Source: Corallococcus silvisoli
GTDB lineage: Bacteria; Myxococcota; Myxococcia; Myxococcales; Myxococcaceae
Direction of reading: 5' to 3'
Assembly: GCF_009909145.1 (NCBI RefSeq)
Contig: NZ_JAAAPJ010000001.1
Coordinates: 372,001 to 436,000, forward strand
DNA: 64,000 nt
In this document: one piece after another, positions 17,025-26,300 of the stretch
Layout: each line of letters opens with the position of its first letter
How positions within the stretch are numbered: position 1 is the stretch's first letter
Position numbers and translations under genes: made by a program
Notes under the pieces: model-generated
Databases searched by the model: none
What the model was told of the DNA's origin: nothing
The model's input: the letters and a program-made list of their open reading frames with translations, nothing else

Positions 17025-20000
17025 CTACTGCTTCACGAGGAACAGCTCGCGCACCTGGAGCAGGTCCACGTCACCCGCGAAGCCGGAGAACTTCTCGTAC
17101 TCCGCCGGGGTGATGCGGGCGCGGGGCAGCAGGATGGACTCCGCGATGGAGAGCGTGCGGCCGTCCTGCTTCTCCGCGCGGGTGAAGCGGCCGAACTCGC
17201 TGTCCACCTTCAGGCTGGCCTGCGGGTCGCTGAGCTTCCAGCCCTGGGGCAGCGTGAGGGCGACCTGCGTGCGGGTGGACTCCGTGTCGTCGATGTAGAG
17301 CGGCGTGGTGCGGGTGGACAGCTGCACGTAGCGCCGGCCCAGGAGCGCGGGGAAGGTGAGGGGGCCCAGCGCCATGCGGCTGTCGCCCTCCACGCGCCCG
17401 AAGCGCGGCACGGTGAACGCGTAGCGCAGCACGAAGGGCGCGCCGACCTCCTCCAGGTGCTCCAGCTTCACGGAGCTGAGCTCCGCGCCGCCGAAGTAGC
17501 GCGCCACCGCGCCCTGGAGCGCCTGGTTGCGGCTCTCCGCGGAGAGCTGCTCGAAGGCGTCGGCGATCTGCGCGGCCTCGAAGCCGGAGTAGGTCTCCTC
17601 GCCCTGGCCGCTGAGCTTGCCCTCGGCGGTGAGCTCCAGGGTGAGCTTCACGTCCTTGCCCGCGCGCGGCTTGAGCGGCGGCGTCTTCACCTTCTGCAGC
17701 GCCTTGCCGGGCTCCGGCAGCAGGTACGCCTCGCGCTCGCCCATGGCCGCCTCGGGCAGCTCGCCGAAGGGGCCGAAGCGCACGGACGTGTCCAGCCACA
17801 CCGGCTGCTCTCCCGGCACCTCCACGCGCAGCGCCGCGTAGGGCAGCAGCGCGTCCGCGGGGAAGAGGTACGTCGCGGGGTCGGTGTTGAAGGTGCGCAC
17901 CGCGGCGATGCGCGACGGGATGCCCAGGGACTCCAGGCCCGCCTTCATCACGGTGAGCCGGCTGCCCCGGTCCTGCGCCACGGTGGAGGCGGCGGACTGC
18001 GCCAGGCTCGCGTCCCGCCCAGAGAAGCGCTTCATCACCGCGGCGTGCAGCGCCTTCACCGCCTCCAGGCCCTTCTTGCCCTGCGTGGCCTGTCGCGCGA
18101 AGTCCTCCACCTCCGAGGTGAGCAGCCACCGGTCCTGGAACGCGTCGCCGTACACGCGCGCCAGCCCGTCGTTGCCCGTCTCTCCCGCGCCCACCATCAC
18201 GAAGGGCAGGTACTCATTGCCGGACGGCGGCGCGTCCGGCTCCGGGATGAACGGCGGCACGCGGCGCGCGTCGTAGTGGAACACCTCCACGTCGCCCTTC
18301 ACCTCCGGCGGCGGCGCCTTCATGCCGTGCGCGTCCACCTTCATGCCGCTGCCCTTGGGCGCGACGACGGTGTACGTGCTCCACGCGTTCGGCTGGTTGG
18401 CGATCTGAAAGTAGAAGGCGGACGCGGTGAAGCCCGGCTGCGCGGGGCCGCGGTCGTTCTCCGCCAGCAGGTACTCCACCTCCACGGAGTCGCCCACCTG
18501 CACGCCGGGGAGGCTGACGGTGTCCTTGCCCTCGAAGTTCTCCGGCTCCAGCACGCGGCCGTCGGACTTGAGCGTGCGCAGGGCCAGCACCTGGGCGCCG
18601 CGCGGGAGGTTCACCTCCGCGATCTCCTGCACGCCCGACTGCTCCAGCGCCTTCTGGATGGTGTGGATGCGGTTGACGAGCGACCCGTCCGGGAACGCCT
18701 GCACCGCCGCCGCGTCCAGCACGTACGCCGCGGAGCTGCCGCCGGTGACGGGCGCCGCCTCGTAGGCCTTCAGCGCCTCCTTCCCGTCGATGGCGTACGC
18801 GGCCAGCAGCTCCCTGCCCGACTTCGCGCGCTCCACCGCGCGGCGCAGCGACAGGTCGCTGCCGTCCAGCTTGAGCGCCTGTTCACGCAGCTTGAGCGCC
18901 TCCGCGCCCTGGCCCGCGTACTCGCGCACGTCCGCCAGCCGCTTGAGGATCTCCGAGTTGCGCGGCCACACCGTGGCGAGCGACTGGAGCACGTTCGCCG
19001 CGTCGTCGTAGCGGCGCAGGCTCACGTAGGTGGCGGACAGCGACGCGGCGGTGGTGAGGTTGTCCGGGTCCTGGGTCAGCAGCTGCTGGTAGCCCTTCGC
19101 CGCGCCCTCCAGGTCCCCGCGCGTGCGCAGGTGGTCCACCCTGCGCGCGTCCGCGCCGGGGCAGCCCTCCTGGGCCTTCACCAGGTCGTCGGTGCGCGCC
19201 ACCGCGTCGCGCCTGCGCGCCAGCGAGTACTGGAGCCCCAGCGCCTCGCACAGCCCCGGCTGGGCCTCCAGCGCCGACGCCAGGGCCACCTCCGCCTGCG
19301 CGTCCACGTCCAGCGCCAGCGCCGCGCGGGCCAGCAGCAGGTGCACCGGGAAGCCCGCGGGCTTCACCGCGTCGCGCGCCGTCTTCAGCGTGTCCAGCGC
19401 GGTGGCCGGCTGGCCGTCATCCAGGAAGAGGTTCGCGCGCAGGAGCAGCGCGCTCACGTTCCCCGGGTCCTTCGCCAGCGCCGCCTCCAGGTCGCGCGTG
19501 GCCCGGCCGCGCGCCACCTTGGACGGGATGCCGCGGTCCTGCGCGGCCTGCTCCGCGCGCAGGGTGAGCAGCGCGGGCGTCGTCGCCTCCAGCTTCGACA
19601 TCAGCCGCTTCGCGCCGTCCGGGTCGCGCGCCAGTCCGTCGCGCACCGCGAGGAACGTGGCCAGCGTCTCGCCGGCCTCGCCCTGGAGCGCCTGCGCCAG
19701 GTCCTCCACGCCCGGGTACAGGGCGGGGGCCTCCGCCTCGCCAGGGGCCGATGCGCTCCAGCGCGGCGCGGGCCCGGTGGCGGCGGTGAGGCGCACCTGG
19801 GCCGCGCTCCCGTCCGCCTTGAGCAGCGCGAAGGTGAGGCCGCCCTGGGTGTTGTCCCGGGACATCTTCACCACGAAGCGGTGCTTGCCGGCGGGAAGCT
19901 CCAGCGCCCGCACGCTCACCGTGGACGCGGTGCGGGCCCAGTCGCGGCGCTCCAGCACGGGGGCGCCGTCCATCATCACACGGTGCGACGTCTGGCTCAC

Positions 20001-20801
20001 CGTGCGCAGCACGTACACGCCGGCCTGCGCCACCTCCGCGTCGATGCCCAGCGCGTACATGTCCCCGTGGCCGGGCTCGCCGCCCAGGTCCAGCCGGCCG
20101 TCCGGCGCGCGCAGCGTGCGCACCGCGAGCGGGCCGAACGCCCCGGTGAAGGGCCCCGTGAACGCCCCGTCCTTCTCCGGCGCGAGCGCCTCGTCGATGG
20201 ACAGCACGTGGAAGGGAGAGAAGGGGCCCACCAGCGTGGCCTCGCTCGCGCCGCCCAGGTCCTTCAGCGTCTGGGCCTGGCTGGCCGCGTCCGCGCGCAG
20301 GCTCGCCACCGCCAGGCGCGCGGCGCGCAACAGGTAGGCCGTCTCTCCCTGGGCGCCGGCGGCGAGCCCCGCGTCCACGCCCTTCAGGATGGTGTCGTCC
20401 TCCGCGCGCGACGTGCCCACCCGGTCCAACACATAGCGGGCGGCGATGGCGGCCACCGGGTGGCGCGGGGCGCGCTTCACCACCTCCAGCGACGCCGCGA
20501 GCGCGCGGTCCGACTGGCCGTTGCGCCGCGCGAGCAGCGCCTGCCCCTCCAGGGCGTACGGGTCGCCCGGGTCCTGCTTCACGGCGGCGTCGAAGCGCTC
20601 CTGCGCCAGCTTCGCGTCCCCCGTGACGAGGTACGCGTGGAAGCCCGCGAACGCGAGCGTGCGCGCCTCCGCGTCGCCCCGTCCGGCGCGCTCGGCGGCG
20701 GATTCGAGCACGTGGGGCGCGACGACGGAGGACGGCCGGGGGCAGCCGGTGAGGCCAGCGACGAGGGCGAGCGCGGTCAGGCCGCGACGAAAGGTGCGCA
20801 T
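17025..20801 (-). CDS. large TPR/DUF3857 lipoprotein with degenerate transglutaminase-like domain
   Basis: The 1258-residue product has a lipoprotein signal (MRTFRRGLTALALVAGLTGC). Tandem helical repeats of TPR type cover about residues 30-620. A DUF3857-like beta region follows, then a transglutaminase-like core and a beta-rich C-terminal domain. It shares architecture and length with the protein at 45843-49505. There the core has GDCKDKASL with catalytic Cys906; here the aligned segment reads AQDRGSRLTV, with Arg945 in place of Cys, and the His of the partner motif aligns with Tyr. It is therefore probably not a peptidase or crosslinker, but a binding or assembly protein in the envelope. 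No ribosome site is clear. Confidence 0.85.
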   Translation of the reverse strand: MRTFRRGLTALALVAGLTGCPRPSSVVAPHVLESAAERAGRGDAEARTLAFAGFHAYLVTGDAKLAQERFDAAVKQDPGDPYALEGQALLARRNGQSDRALAASLEVVKRAPRHPVAAIAARYVLDRVGTSRAEDDTILKGVDAGLAAGAQGETAYLLRAARLAVASLRADAASQAQTLKDLGGASEATLVGPFSPFHVLSIDEALAPEKDGAFTGPFTGAFGPLAVRTLRAPDGRLDLGGEPGHGDMYALGIDAEVAQAGVYVLRTVSQTSHRVMMDGAPVLERRDWARTASTVSVRALELPAGKHRFVVKMSRDNTQGGLTFALLKADGSAAQVRLTAATGPAPRWSASAPGEAEAPALYPGVEDLAQALQGEAGETLATFLAVRDGLARDPDGAKRLMSKLEATTPALLTLRAEQAAQDRGIPSKVARGRATRDLEAALAKDPGNVSALLLRANLFLDDGQPATALDTLKTARDAVKPAGFPVHLLLARAALALDVDAQAEVALASALEAQPGLCEALGLQYSLARRRDAVARTDDLVKAQEGCPGADARRVDHLRTRGDLEGAAKGYQQLLTQDPDNLTTAASLSATYVSLRRYDDAANVLQSLATVWPRNSEILKRLADVREYAGQGAEALKLREQALKLDGSDLSLRRAVERAKSGRELLAAYAIDGKEALKAYEAAPVTGGSSAAYVLDAAAVQAFPDGSLVNRIHTIQKALEQSGVQEIAEVNLPRGAQVLALRTLKSDGRVLEPENFEGKDTVSLPGVQVGDSVEVEYLLAENDRGPAQPGFTASAFYFQIANQPNAWSTYTVVAPKGSGMKVDAHGMKAPPPEVKGDVEVFHYDARRVPPFIPEPDAPPSGNEYLPFVMVGAGETGNDGLARVYGDAFQDRWLLTSEVEDFARQATQGKKGLEAVKALHAAVMKRFSGRDASLAQSAASTVAQDRGSRLTVMKAGLESLGIPSRIAAVRTFNTDPATYLFPADALLPYAALRVEVPGEQPVWLDTSVRFGPFGELPEAAMGEREAYLLPEPGKALQKVKTPPLKPRAGKDVKLTLELTAEGKLSGQGEETYSGFEAAQIADAFEQLSAESRNQALQGAVARYFGGAELSSVKLEHLEEVGAPFVLRYAFTVPRFGRVEGDSRMALGPLTFPALLGRRYVQLSTRTTPLYIDDTESTRTQVALTLPQGWKLSDPQASLKVDSEFGRFTRAEKQDGRTLSIAESILLPRARITPAEYEKFSGFAGDVDLLQVRELFLVKQ

Positions 20802-20886
20802 AGGGGAGCCGAGGGATAATGCAATCCCCCCGGAGAGGCCATATTCCCCTTGCGGTGCGTGTCCGGGAACGGCCCTGGCTGTTCCC

Positions 20887-22800
20887 CTAGCGGCGCTTCG
20901 TGGACTTGGCGGGGGCCGCCTTGACTGGCTGGCGCTTGGGCGGGGGCGGCGGGGGCGTCACCTTCTTGGGGACCACCGCCTTCGCCGGGACCGTATTGGA
21001 CGCCACCGTGCGCGCGGGCTGCTGCTGCGGGGCCACCACCATGGGCGTGGACGGGGCCTCCGCCACGGGGACGGGCCGATCCACCGTGTAGGTGAACCCC
21101 TCGAAGCTGCAGGTGCCCTCGATGCAGCCGACGGCCGGCGCGGGGGGCTCGCCGAACTGGCCCTGCCAGTCCGGGCCCAGGTCCAGGGGCTCCGCGATGG
21201 GGCGCTGATCCTTGCCCTGCCCCACGAAGGCCTGCATCACGCCGTCCTCCGTGACGAACAGCTCCAGCCGCGCCTCCCCCGCTGGGGACGGGAGGCCCAG
21301 CATGGTGCCGCGGCGCTCGCCCAGCGCCCACTCCAGGGCCAGCGGCGCGCCCGCGCCGTGGTGCACGAGCGCCACGAAGCGGCCCTCGCGGCCCGTCAGG
21401 AGGATGGCGGCCACCGGATCCGGCGGCGGACCCTCCAGCACTTCCTTCAGGCGGCGCACCCAGGTGGGCGGAGGCGCTTCGGCGCGCACGCGCGCGCTCA
21501 GCCGCGCGACGCCGCCCACCAGCCCCATCACGTCCACGCGGGCGCGGCCCACGCGCAGGTTCGTCTTGTTCTCGGACTGGGAGCGGTCGTCCTCGGACCC
21601 GGCCCAGTCGTCCCGGGGCGGGAAGACCAGGGCCTTGTTCTCGAAGGAGAGTCGCCGGCCGGCCACCAGGAACTGCGGCGAGTCCGGCCCTTCGCCCATG
21701 GTCACACGCCGCTTGTCCGGGGTGACGTCCTCCAGCCGCCCGGGGCCGTTGCGAGGCGCGTCCGCGCCCAGCTTCCCCATGATGGCCGCGCCCGGCATCA
21801 CCTGCGTGTGCACCTGCCCGCTGCGGTGCCACGCCACGCCCAGCACGCCCAGGGCGGCCAGCACCACCAGCAGCGCGGCCGTCTGCGCCACCACGCGCGC
21901 CGCGCGCCGCACCGCGTGCTTCACGCGCTGCATGCGCGTCATCCGCAGGGGCGGCATGGACAGGAGGCTGCCGGGGACCAGCGGCTCCAGGTCCGCGATG
22001 AGCGCGCTCACGGAGGGGTAGCGGTCGTCGGGATCCGGCTTGAGGCACCGCATCACGATGGCGTCCACGCGCGGGTCCAGGCCCGGGCGCTTGCGCGACG
22101 GCGGGTCGAAGGTGCCCAGGGGCACCTCGCCCGCGAAGGTCTCGTAGAGGATGACGCCCAGGGAGAAGATGTCCGCGCGCGCGTCCGCGCTCTTCGCGTC
22201 CACGCGCTGCTCGGGCGCCATGTACGAGATGGTGCCCATGGACACGTGCGTGGACGTGAGCGCGTAGCGCGACGCCACCGTCGCGTCGTCCAGGAAGGAC
22301 GCCAGCCCGAAGTCGGACACCTTCGCGATGCCGCCGGCCTGCTGATCCAGCAGGATGTTCTCCGGCTTCAGGTCGCGGTGGATGACGCCCCGGCCGTGCG
22401 CGTACTCGATGGCGCGGCAGATCTCGAGCATCCGCCGCAGCAGCAGGGGCGTGTCCAGCTGAGGGCTGCGCATCAGCTCGCGCAGGGACGGGCCGTCCAC
22501 GAACTCCATCACCAGGTAGTAGGTGCTGTCCGTCTTCCCCTTGTCGACGATGGCGACGACGTGGGGGTGGCTCAGGGCCGCGAGCGCCGCGGCTTCCTTC
22601 TGGAAGCGCGCGATGAACGACGGGTCCTTGGCCAGCTCCGGGTTGAGCAGCTTCACCGCGACGGTGCGGCCGAGCGACAGCTGGGTGGCCTTGTGGACCT
22701 CTCCCATGCCGCCCGCGCCGACGAGCTTCTCCAGGCGGTAGCCGCTGATGAGATCCGGAGTCCGGGGACGGCTGATGGCGGTGGGCTCAATCGAGGACAT
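20887..22800 (-). CDS. Hanks-type Ser/Thr protein kinase, membrane-anchored
   Basis: The 637-residue kinase has all key motifs: Gly loop GAGGMGEV, Lys in TVAVKLL, HRDLKPENIL with the catalytic Asp, DFGLASF, and SYMAPEQ. The kinase domain covers about residues 20-270. A basic stretch and one membrane helix follow (QTAALLVVLAALGVLGVAW, about 310-330), then an extracytoplasmic domain of about 240 residues ending in a Pro/Lys-rich tail. The outer region has beta character and two Cys close together near its end (CIEGTC), with no sensor domain I can name. Such kinases are abundant in myxobacteria. Its ligand and targets are unknown. Confidence 0.93.
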   Translation of the reverse strand: MSSIEPTAISRPRTPDLISGYRLEKLVGAGGMGEVHKATQLSLGRTVAVKLLNPELAKDPSFIARFQKEAAALAALSHPHVVAIVDKGKTDSTYYLVMEFVDGPSLRELMRSPQLDTPLLLRRMLEICRAIEYAHGRGVIHRDLKPENILLDQQAGGIAKVSDFGLASFLDDATVASRYALTSTHVSMGTISYMAPEQRVDAKSADARADIFSLGVILYETFAGEVPLGTFDPPSRKRPGLDPRVDAIVMRCLKPDPDDRYPSVSALIADLEPLVPGSLLSMPPLRMTRMQRVKHAVRRAARVVAQTAALLVVLAALGVLGVAWHRSGQVHTQVMPGAAIMGKLGADAPRNGPGRLEDVTPDKRRVTMGEGPDSPQFLVAGRRLSFENKALVFPPRDDWAGSEDDRSQSENKTNLRVGRARVDVMGLVGGVARLSARVRAEAPPPTWVRRLKEVLEGPPPDPVAAILLTGREGRFVALVHHGAGAPLALEWALGERRGTMLGLPSPAGEARLELFVTEDGVMQAFVGQGKDQRPIAEPLDLGPDWQGQFGEPPAPAVGCIEGTCSFEGFTYTVDRPVPVAEAPSTPMVVAPQQQPARTVASNTVPAKAVVPKKVTPPPPPPKRQPVKAAPAKSTKRR

Positions 22801-22920
22801 GGGCGGGGCGCAGGGCGGCGAGGGTAGCAGAAACGGGACGCCGCGTTACCGCTCCCCACCGCCCCCGGAGGGCCCCTCCCGTCCGCCCGGCGGCCGGGCA
22901 GCCATGACCCGGGGTGCGGC

Positions 22921-23565
22921 TCAGGTATCCCCGGCGACGGGGCGCAGCACGCTGGTGAGGTTGGTGCGCACCTGGGACAGCGAGGTGCGCATGTTCGCGT
23001 GCCGCACCGACGCGCCAATCGCCCGCGCCAGCGACTTGAGCAGCGACACCTCTTCCGGGCGCCACACGCGCGCCTGGCGGCAGTCCTCGAACGCCACGAA
23101 CCCCCACCACTGCTTGGCCGGGACGATGGGGCACATCAGGACGGACTGGACGCCCTGGCGCTCCAGCAGCTCGCGCATCATCGGCGGCGCTTCACGGGAG
23201 GCGCAGGACACCACCATCCCCGCCTCCAGCATGTCCGTCCACGCCATGGCGTAGTCGCGCAGCGCCAGGGCCCGCAGCACCGGGTGCGCCAGCGGCGACA
23301 CCACGCCCGGCTCCGCCCACGCGTGGCGCAGGTCCGTGAGGAAGCGGCCCGCCAGGTTCGTGGTGCGGTTCTCGAAGATGCAGGCGCGATCCACTTTCAG
23401 CGTGCGGGCCACCATGCCCAGGGCCTCGGAACCCGTGGCCGGGCACAGACCCTTGTCCAGCAGCAACCGCGACGCTTCGGACACCTTCGTGAACGCTTCC
23501 ACCATGACCGTCTCGCTTGAAGGGGGGGAGGGGGGCGCCCCTTCCTGTCGCGGATGAGCCGTCAT
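22921..23565 (-). CDS. GAF-domain protein
   Basis: Residues about 25-195 resemble a GAF domain: EAFTKVSEASRLLLDKG, TLKVDRACIFEN, then QGVQSVLMCPIVPAKQWWGFVAFEDCRQARVW and EVSLLKSLARAIGASV. The C-terminal blocks are the classical strand-helix end of GAF. There is no kinase or output domain in its 214 residues, so it is a stand-alone sensor or partner. The first ATG (23565) lies only 14 bases from a strong predicted -10 element, which would give a nearly leaderless mRNA. A start at 23505 is the alternative. Confidence 0.8.
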   Translation of the reverse strand: MTAHPRQEGAPPSPPSSETVMVEAFTKVSEASRLLLDKGLCPATGSEALGMVARTLKVDRACIFENRTTNLAGRFLTDLRHAWAEPGVVSPLAHPVLRALALRDYAMAWTDMLEAGMVVSCASREAPPMMRELLERQGVQSVLMCPIVPAKQWWGFVAFEDCRQARVWRPEEVSLLKSLARAIGASVRHANMRTSLSQVRTNLTSVLRPVAGDT

Positions 23566-23578
23566 CCACGCAAGTCAC

Positions 23579-23607
23579 ATTAAGCAGGATTCCTTTGTTC
23601 CTGTCAA
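23579..23607 (-). promoter_or_regulatory. sigma-70-like promoter for the GAF gene
   Basis: On the minus strand, TTGACA (23602-23607) is followed after exactly 17 bases by CTTAAT (23579-23584). The -35 matches the consensus fully and the -10 is close to it. This is rare in such GC-rich DNA. The expected transcript start is near 23572. Confidence 0.7.
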
Positions 23608-23670
23608 ATGGTGGTTTGGCTGAAATCACGAGAAGCAAAGAGAGGCGTGGTTCGGACTGTTGAAACGACG

Positions 23671-23702
23671 ACAGGGGCACCCTCGTGAGAGGGAGCCCCT
23701 GT
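23671..23702 (-). terminator. hairpin terminator after the Ala/Lys-rich small protein gene
   Basis: Arms at 23671-23684 and 23689-23702 pair over 14 bases with one mismatch around a GTGA loop, 52 bases past the stop at 23754. Only a short T-run (CGTCGTTTCAAC) follows on the minus strand. It most likely ends transcription of the small gene before the GAF promoter. Confidence 0.6.
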
Positions 23703-23753
23703 CGGGCACCGCGTCCTGCCCATCCTTGGAAATGGGCGGCCGGTGGAGAGGGA

Positions 23754-24002
23754 TCAGCCCTCGGTCTTCGTCTCGGGGGTGGTGGCCTTCTTGTCGGCCT
23801 TCTTGCCGGCCTTCTTGCCCGCCTTGGTCTCGGTCTTCGTCTCGGCCTTCACTTCACCCTGCGCCGCGGGGGCGGGGGCGGCGGCCTCGGTCTTCGCCTC
23901 GGCGGCGGGAGCGGGCTGCGCGGCGGGGGCGGCGGCCGGGGCCGGGGTGTTGGCGAAGGCGGCGGAAGCGGCGAACAGGGCGGCGACGATGACGGTCTTC
24001 AT
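23754..24002 (-). CDS. small exported Ala/Pro/Lys-rich protein
   Basis: The ATG at 24002 starts an 82-residue protein with a clear signal peptide (MKTVIVAALFAASAAFA). The mature part is almost entirely Ala, Pro, Lys, Glu and Thr, with repeats such as TKTETKAGKKAGKKADKK. It should be disordered and basic at the C-terminal end, like histone H1-type or surface-binding tails. Its function is unknown; it could bind an anionic polymer such as DNA or a polysaccharide. The gene stands alone with its own terminator. Confidence 0.72.
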   Translation of the reverse strand: MKTVIVAALFAASAAFANTPAPAAAPAAQPAPAAEAKTEAAAPAPAAQGEVKAETKTETKAGKKAGKKADKKATTPETKTEG

Positions 24003-24338
24003 GGTTGGCTCCGGGGACGACACGCCGACGCGGAATTGCATCGGTTGTTGTCCTGTCCCTTGAGCACCCGCCGTGCCAGCCCTGGTTTTGAGCAACTTCG
24101 AGGGTTTCCCGGTGTGGGAGCGGATTCGCCCTGGGGAGAATCTCCTCAGTTGTAATTGCAACGATGGGTGCAAGCTCCCCAGGCAGGCGCACGTTGCTTT
24201 GACGGCAACGACGCTCTTCTGCAAGCTGCACCGCGTTCTCCCATCCCGAGCGCCACGCGCCGGGACCTTGAATGGAGGATGAAGCCCGGTCGTCCTCGTC
24301 GTGCATGTCGCGCGACCCGGCGTCGGGAGAGATGGCGT
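24003..24338. other. 336-base region between divergent genes, with short palindromes
   Basis: No convincing gene is seen. Three dyads cluster here: GGAGA-A-TCTCC (24135-24145), the near-palindrome GTTGTAATTGCAAC (24149-24162) and CGTTGC-N7-GCAACG (24192-24210). The latter two share GTTG...CAAC ends. They could be operator sites for either divergent gene, or leader hairpins of the small protein gene on the minus strand. Confidence 0.4.
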
Positions 24339-24800
24339 ATGCGGCACCTGCTGGTCGCATGGAGTATGGCGTCGCTGGGAGTGGGATGCGCCGCGACCAT
24401 TCCGCCCGAAGTCCTCCAGGCCCAGGTGTTGGAGACGGAGCGGTGGCAGCGCGAGTACCAGGCCGAGCGCGAGCGCACGGAGTCGCTGGCGGCGAAGATG
24501 GCGGCGCTGGAGTCCGCGCTGGAGGAGCTGGCCCAGGAGCGCGCGGAGGCGGAGCAGGCTCGCGCTGAAGCGGAGCAGGCGCGCTCGACGACGGCGGACG
24601 AGCTGGCGCGGCTGGAGACGGAGCGCCACGCGCTGGAGGAGCACAACGCGCAGCTGCTGGCGCGGCAGCGTGAGCTGGCGGCGCTGCACGAGGAGCTGTC
24701 GGACGTGTGGTACGAGTCCGCGCTGGAGCGCGCGCGCCGGCGCACCCAGCCTCCCCTGCCGGGCGAGTCCTCTCCGGCGGCCACCCGGCCGGTGCCGTAG
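24339..24800 (+). CDS. coiled-coil lipoprotein
   Basis: The ATG at 24339 gives a lipoprotein signal (MRHLLVAWSMASLGVGC), whereas the longer open frame upstream does not look coding. The mature protein is one long Glu/Ala/Arg-rich coiled coil (about residues 28-130) with heptad-like repeats including AEAEQARAEAEQARS. A short Pro-rich tail follows. Total length is 153 residues. It is probably a periplasmic rod or spacer lipoprotein, such as a peptidoglycan- or complex-linked adaptor. It ends 66 bases before the histidine kinase and may be cotranscribed with it. Confidence 0.75.
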   Translation: MRHLLVAWSMASLGVGCAATIPPEVLQAQVLETERWQREYQAERERTESLAAKMAALESALEELAQERAEAEQARAEAEQARSTTADELARLETERHALEEHNAQLLARQRELAALHEELSDVWYESALERARRRTQPPLPGESSPAATRPVP

Positions 24801-24866
24801 GTCTTTCGCGGGCGTCCTCACGAGGGACGCCTGCTTCCTCTTCGGATTCTCCAAAGGAGTGTGCCC

Positions 24867-26300
24867 GTGGCGACGAACTCGCGGAGACAGATCCGTGGCT
24901 ACCGCACGGGCTTCTTCTTCGTGGTGATGCTCTTGTCGGGCGTCACCGGCTTCATGCTCCTGACGGAGGTGCGCACGGGGCGTCAGGTGGACGCGCTGGT
25001 GCTGGAGGCCCTGGAGCGCGCGAGCCTCATTGGCCGCATCCGCGTGGACGTGATGTCGCTGGAGTCCGCCATCGAGGCGCACGTGCGCGCCAGCGGCGAC
25101 GCCGAGCGCAAGGAAGCGGACGCGGTGATGGAGGACATCCTGGGCAGCATCCGCCGGGCCTCCGAGGCGTACATGCGCCACCTGCCGCCGGGGGAGAAGG
25201 AGGTCTGGCTGCGCTTCAACGGCGCGTGCCAGGCGCTGGCGGATCAGGTGCGCGCGGTGGCGGTGTTCTCACGGCAGCGCGACGCGGAGCGCGCCCGGCG
25301 CCACCTGGTGGAGAGCATCCGTCCGATGGCGGCGGAGGTGGACCAGCTGGCGGGACAGCTGGCCACGGAGAACGCCTCCGACGCGCGCGTGCTGGTGGGG
25401 CGGCTGGGCACGCTGCGGGTGCGCAACACGGCCCTGGGCGCGGCCACCACGCTGCTGGCCATCCTGCTGTCCATGCTGGTGGGCTGGCACATCATGTCCC
25501 TGCTCAAGCGCCAGGACGCCACCATCCAGGGGCAGCTGGAGGAGCTGGGGCGGCACAACCAGGAGCTGGACGCGTTCACCCGCCGCGTGGCGCACGACCT
25601 GATGGGCCCGCTGTCCCCGCTCAAGGGCTACCTGACGCTCATCCGCCGCTCGGGCGCGGTGAAGGACCCCGGCGCGCTGGAGATGATCTCCCAGTGCGAG
25701 TCCAGCGCGGTGCGCATGGGCGAGCTGATTGAAGCGCTGCTGCGCTTCTGCCGCGCGGGCACGCGGGGCGACGGGACGCAGGGGGAGCTGGACACGGCGG
25801 TGAGCACGCTGCTGTTGGAGGTGAGCCAGACGGCGTCGGCGCTGGGCGTGGCGCTGGAGCGCGAGCTGGAGCCGGGCGTCCGGGTGGACTGCCCCGCGCA
25901 GCTGCTCCAGGTGGTGGCGCGCAACCTGCTGTCCAACGCGGTGAAGTACACGGCCGGGCGGCCGGATCCCCGCGTGAAGGTGCGGGTGGCGACGGAAGGG
26001 GCGGACGCGGTGGTGGAGGTGACGGACAACGGCCTGGGCATGAGCGCGGCGACGCAGGCGTCGCTCTTCCAGCCGTTCTTCCGGGCCGCGGAGGTGCGCG
26101 GCATTCCGGGGCACGGCCTGGGGCTGGCCACCACCCGGCGCGTGGTGGAGGCGCACGGCGGCACGCTCACGGTGCACTCGGAGGAGGGCAAGGGGACGCG
26201 GATCCGCGTGCGGTTCGCACGTGTCGCGCGCGCACAGGCGCCGCATGTGGTGGAGTCCGGGCCGCAGTCCGGCGACTCCTCCATCCGCAAGGCCTCATGA
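24867..26300 (+). CDS. membrane sensor histidine kinase
   Basis: I prefer the GTG at 24867, seven bases after AAAGGAG; the GTG at 24861 is too close to that site. The protein has a first membrane helix (about residues 14-34), an extracytoplasmic helical sensor region and a second helix (about 190-212). A dimerisation domain follows with the phospho-acceptor in FTRRVAHDLMGPLSPLKGYL. The ATPase domain shows NLLSNAVKYT, VTDNGLGM and HGLGLATTRRVVEAHGG. It likely phosphorylates the NtrC-type regulator whose gene overlaps its stop by four bases (ATGA). The signal is unknown; the sensor region resembles four-helix-bundle types. Confidence 0.92.
   Translation: MATNSRRQIRGYRTGFFFVVMLLSGVTGFMLLTEVRTGRQVDALVLEALERASLIGRIRVDVMSLESAIEAHVRASGDAERKEADAVMEDILGSIRRASEAYMRHLPPGEKEVWLRFNGACQALADQVRAVAVFSRQRDAERARRHLVESIRPMAAEVDQLAGQLATENASDARVLVGRLGTLRVRNTALGAATTLLAILLSMLVGWHIMSLLKRQDATIQGQLEELGRHNQELDAFTRRVAHDLMGPLSPLKGYLTLIRRSGAVKDPGALEMISQCESSAVRMGELIEALLRFCRAGTRGDGTQGELDTAVSTLLLEVSQTASALGVALERELEPGVRVDCPAQLLQVVARNLLSNAVKYTAGRPDPRVKVRVATEGADAVVEVTDNGLGMSAATQASLFQPFFRAAEVRGIPGHGLGLATTRRVVEAHGGTLTVHSEEGKGTRIRVRFARVARAQAPHVVESGPQSGDSSIRKAS

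Noticed and set aside
16968..20819. A 1283-codon open frame on the plus strand
   Set aside because: It is the antisense shadow of the TPR/DUF3857 gene, with Arg/Ala/His-rich sequence typical of reversed GC-rich codons.
24073..24282. A 69-codon open frame in the divergent region
   Set aside because: It has no ribosome site, mixed composition and no recognisable features, and it covers the palindrome cluster.
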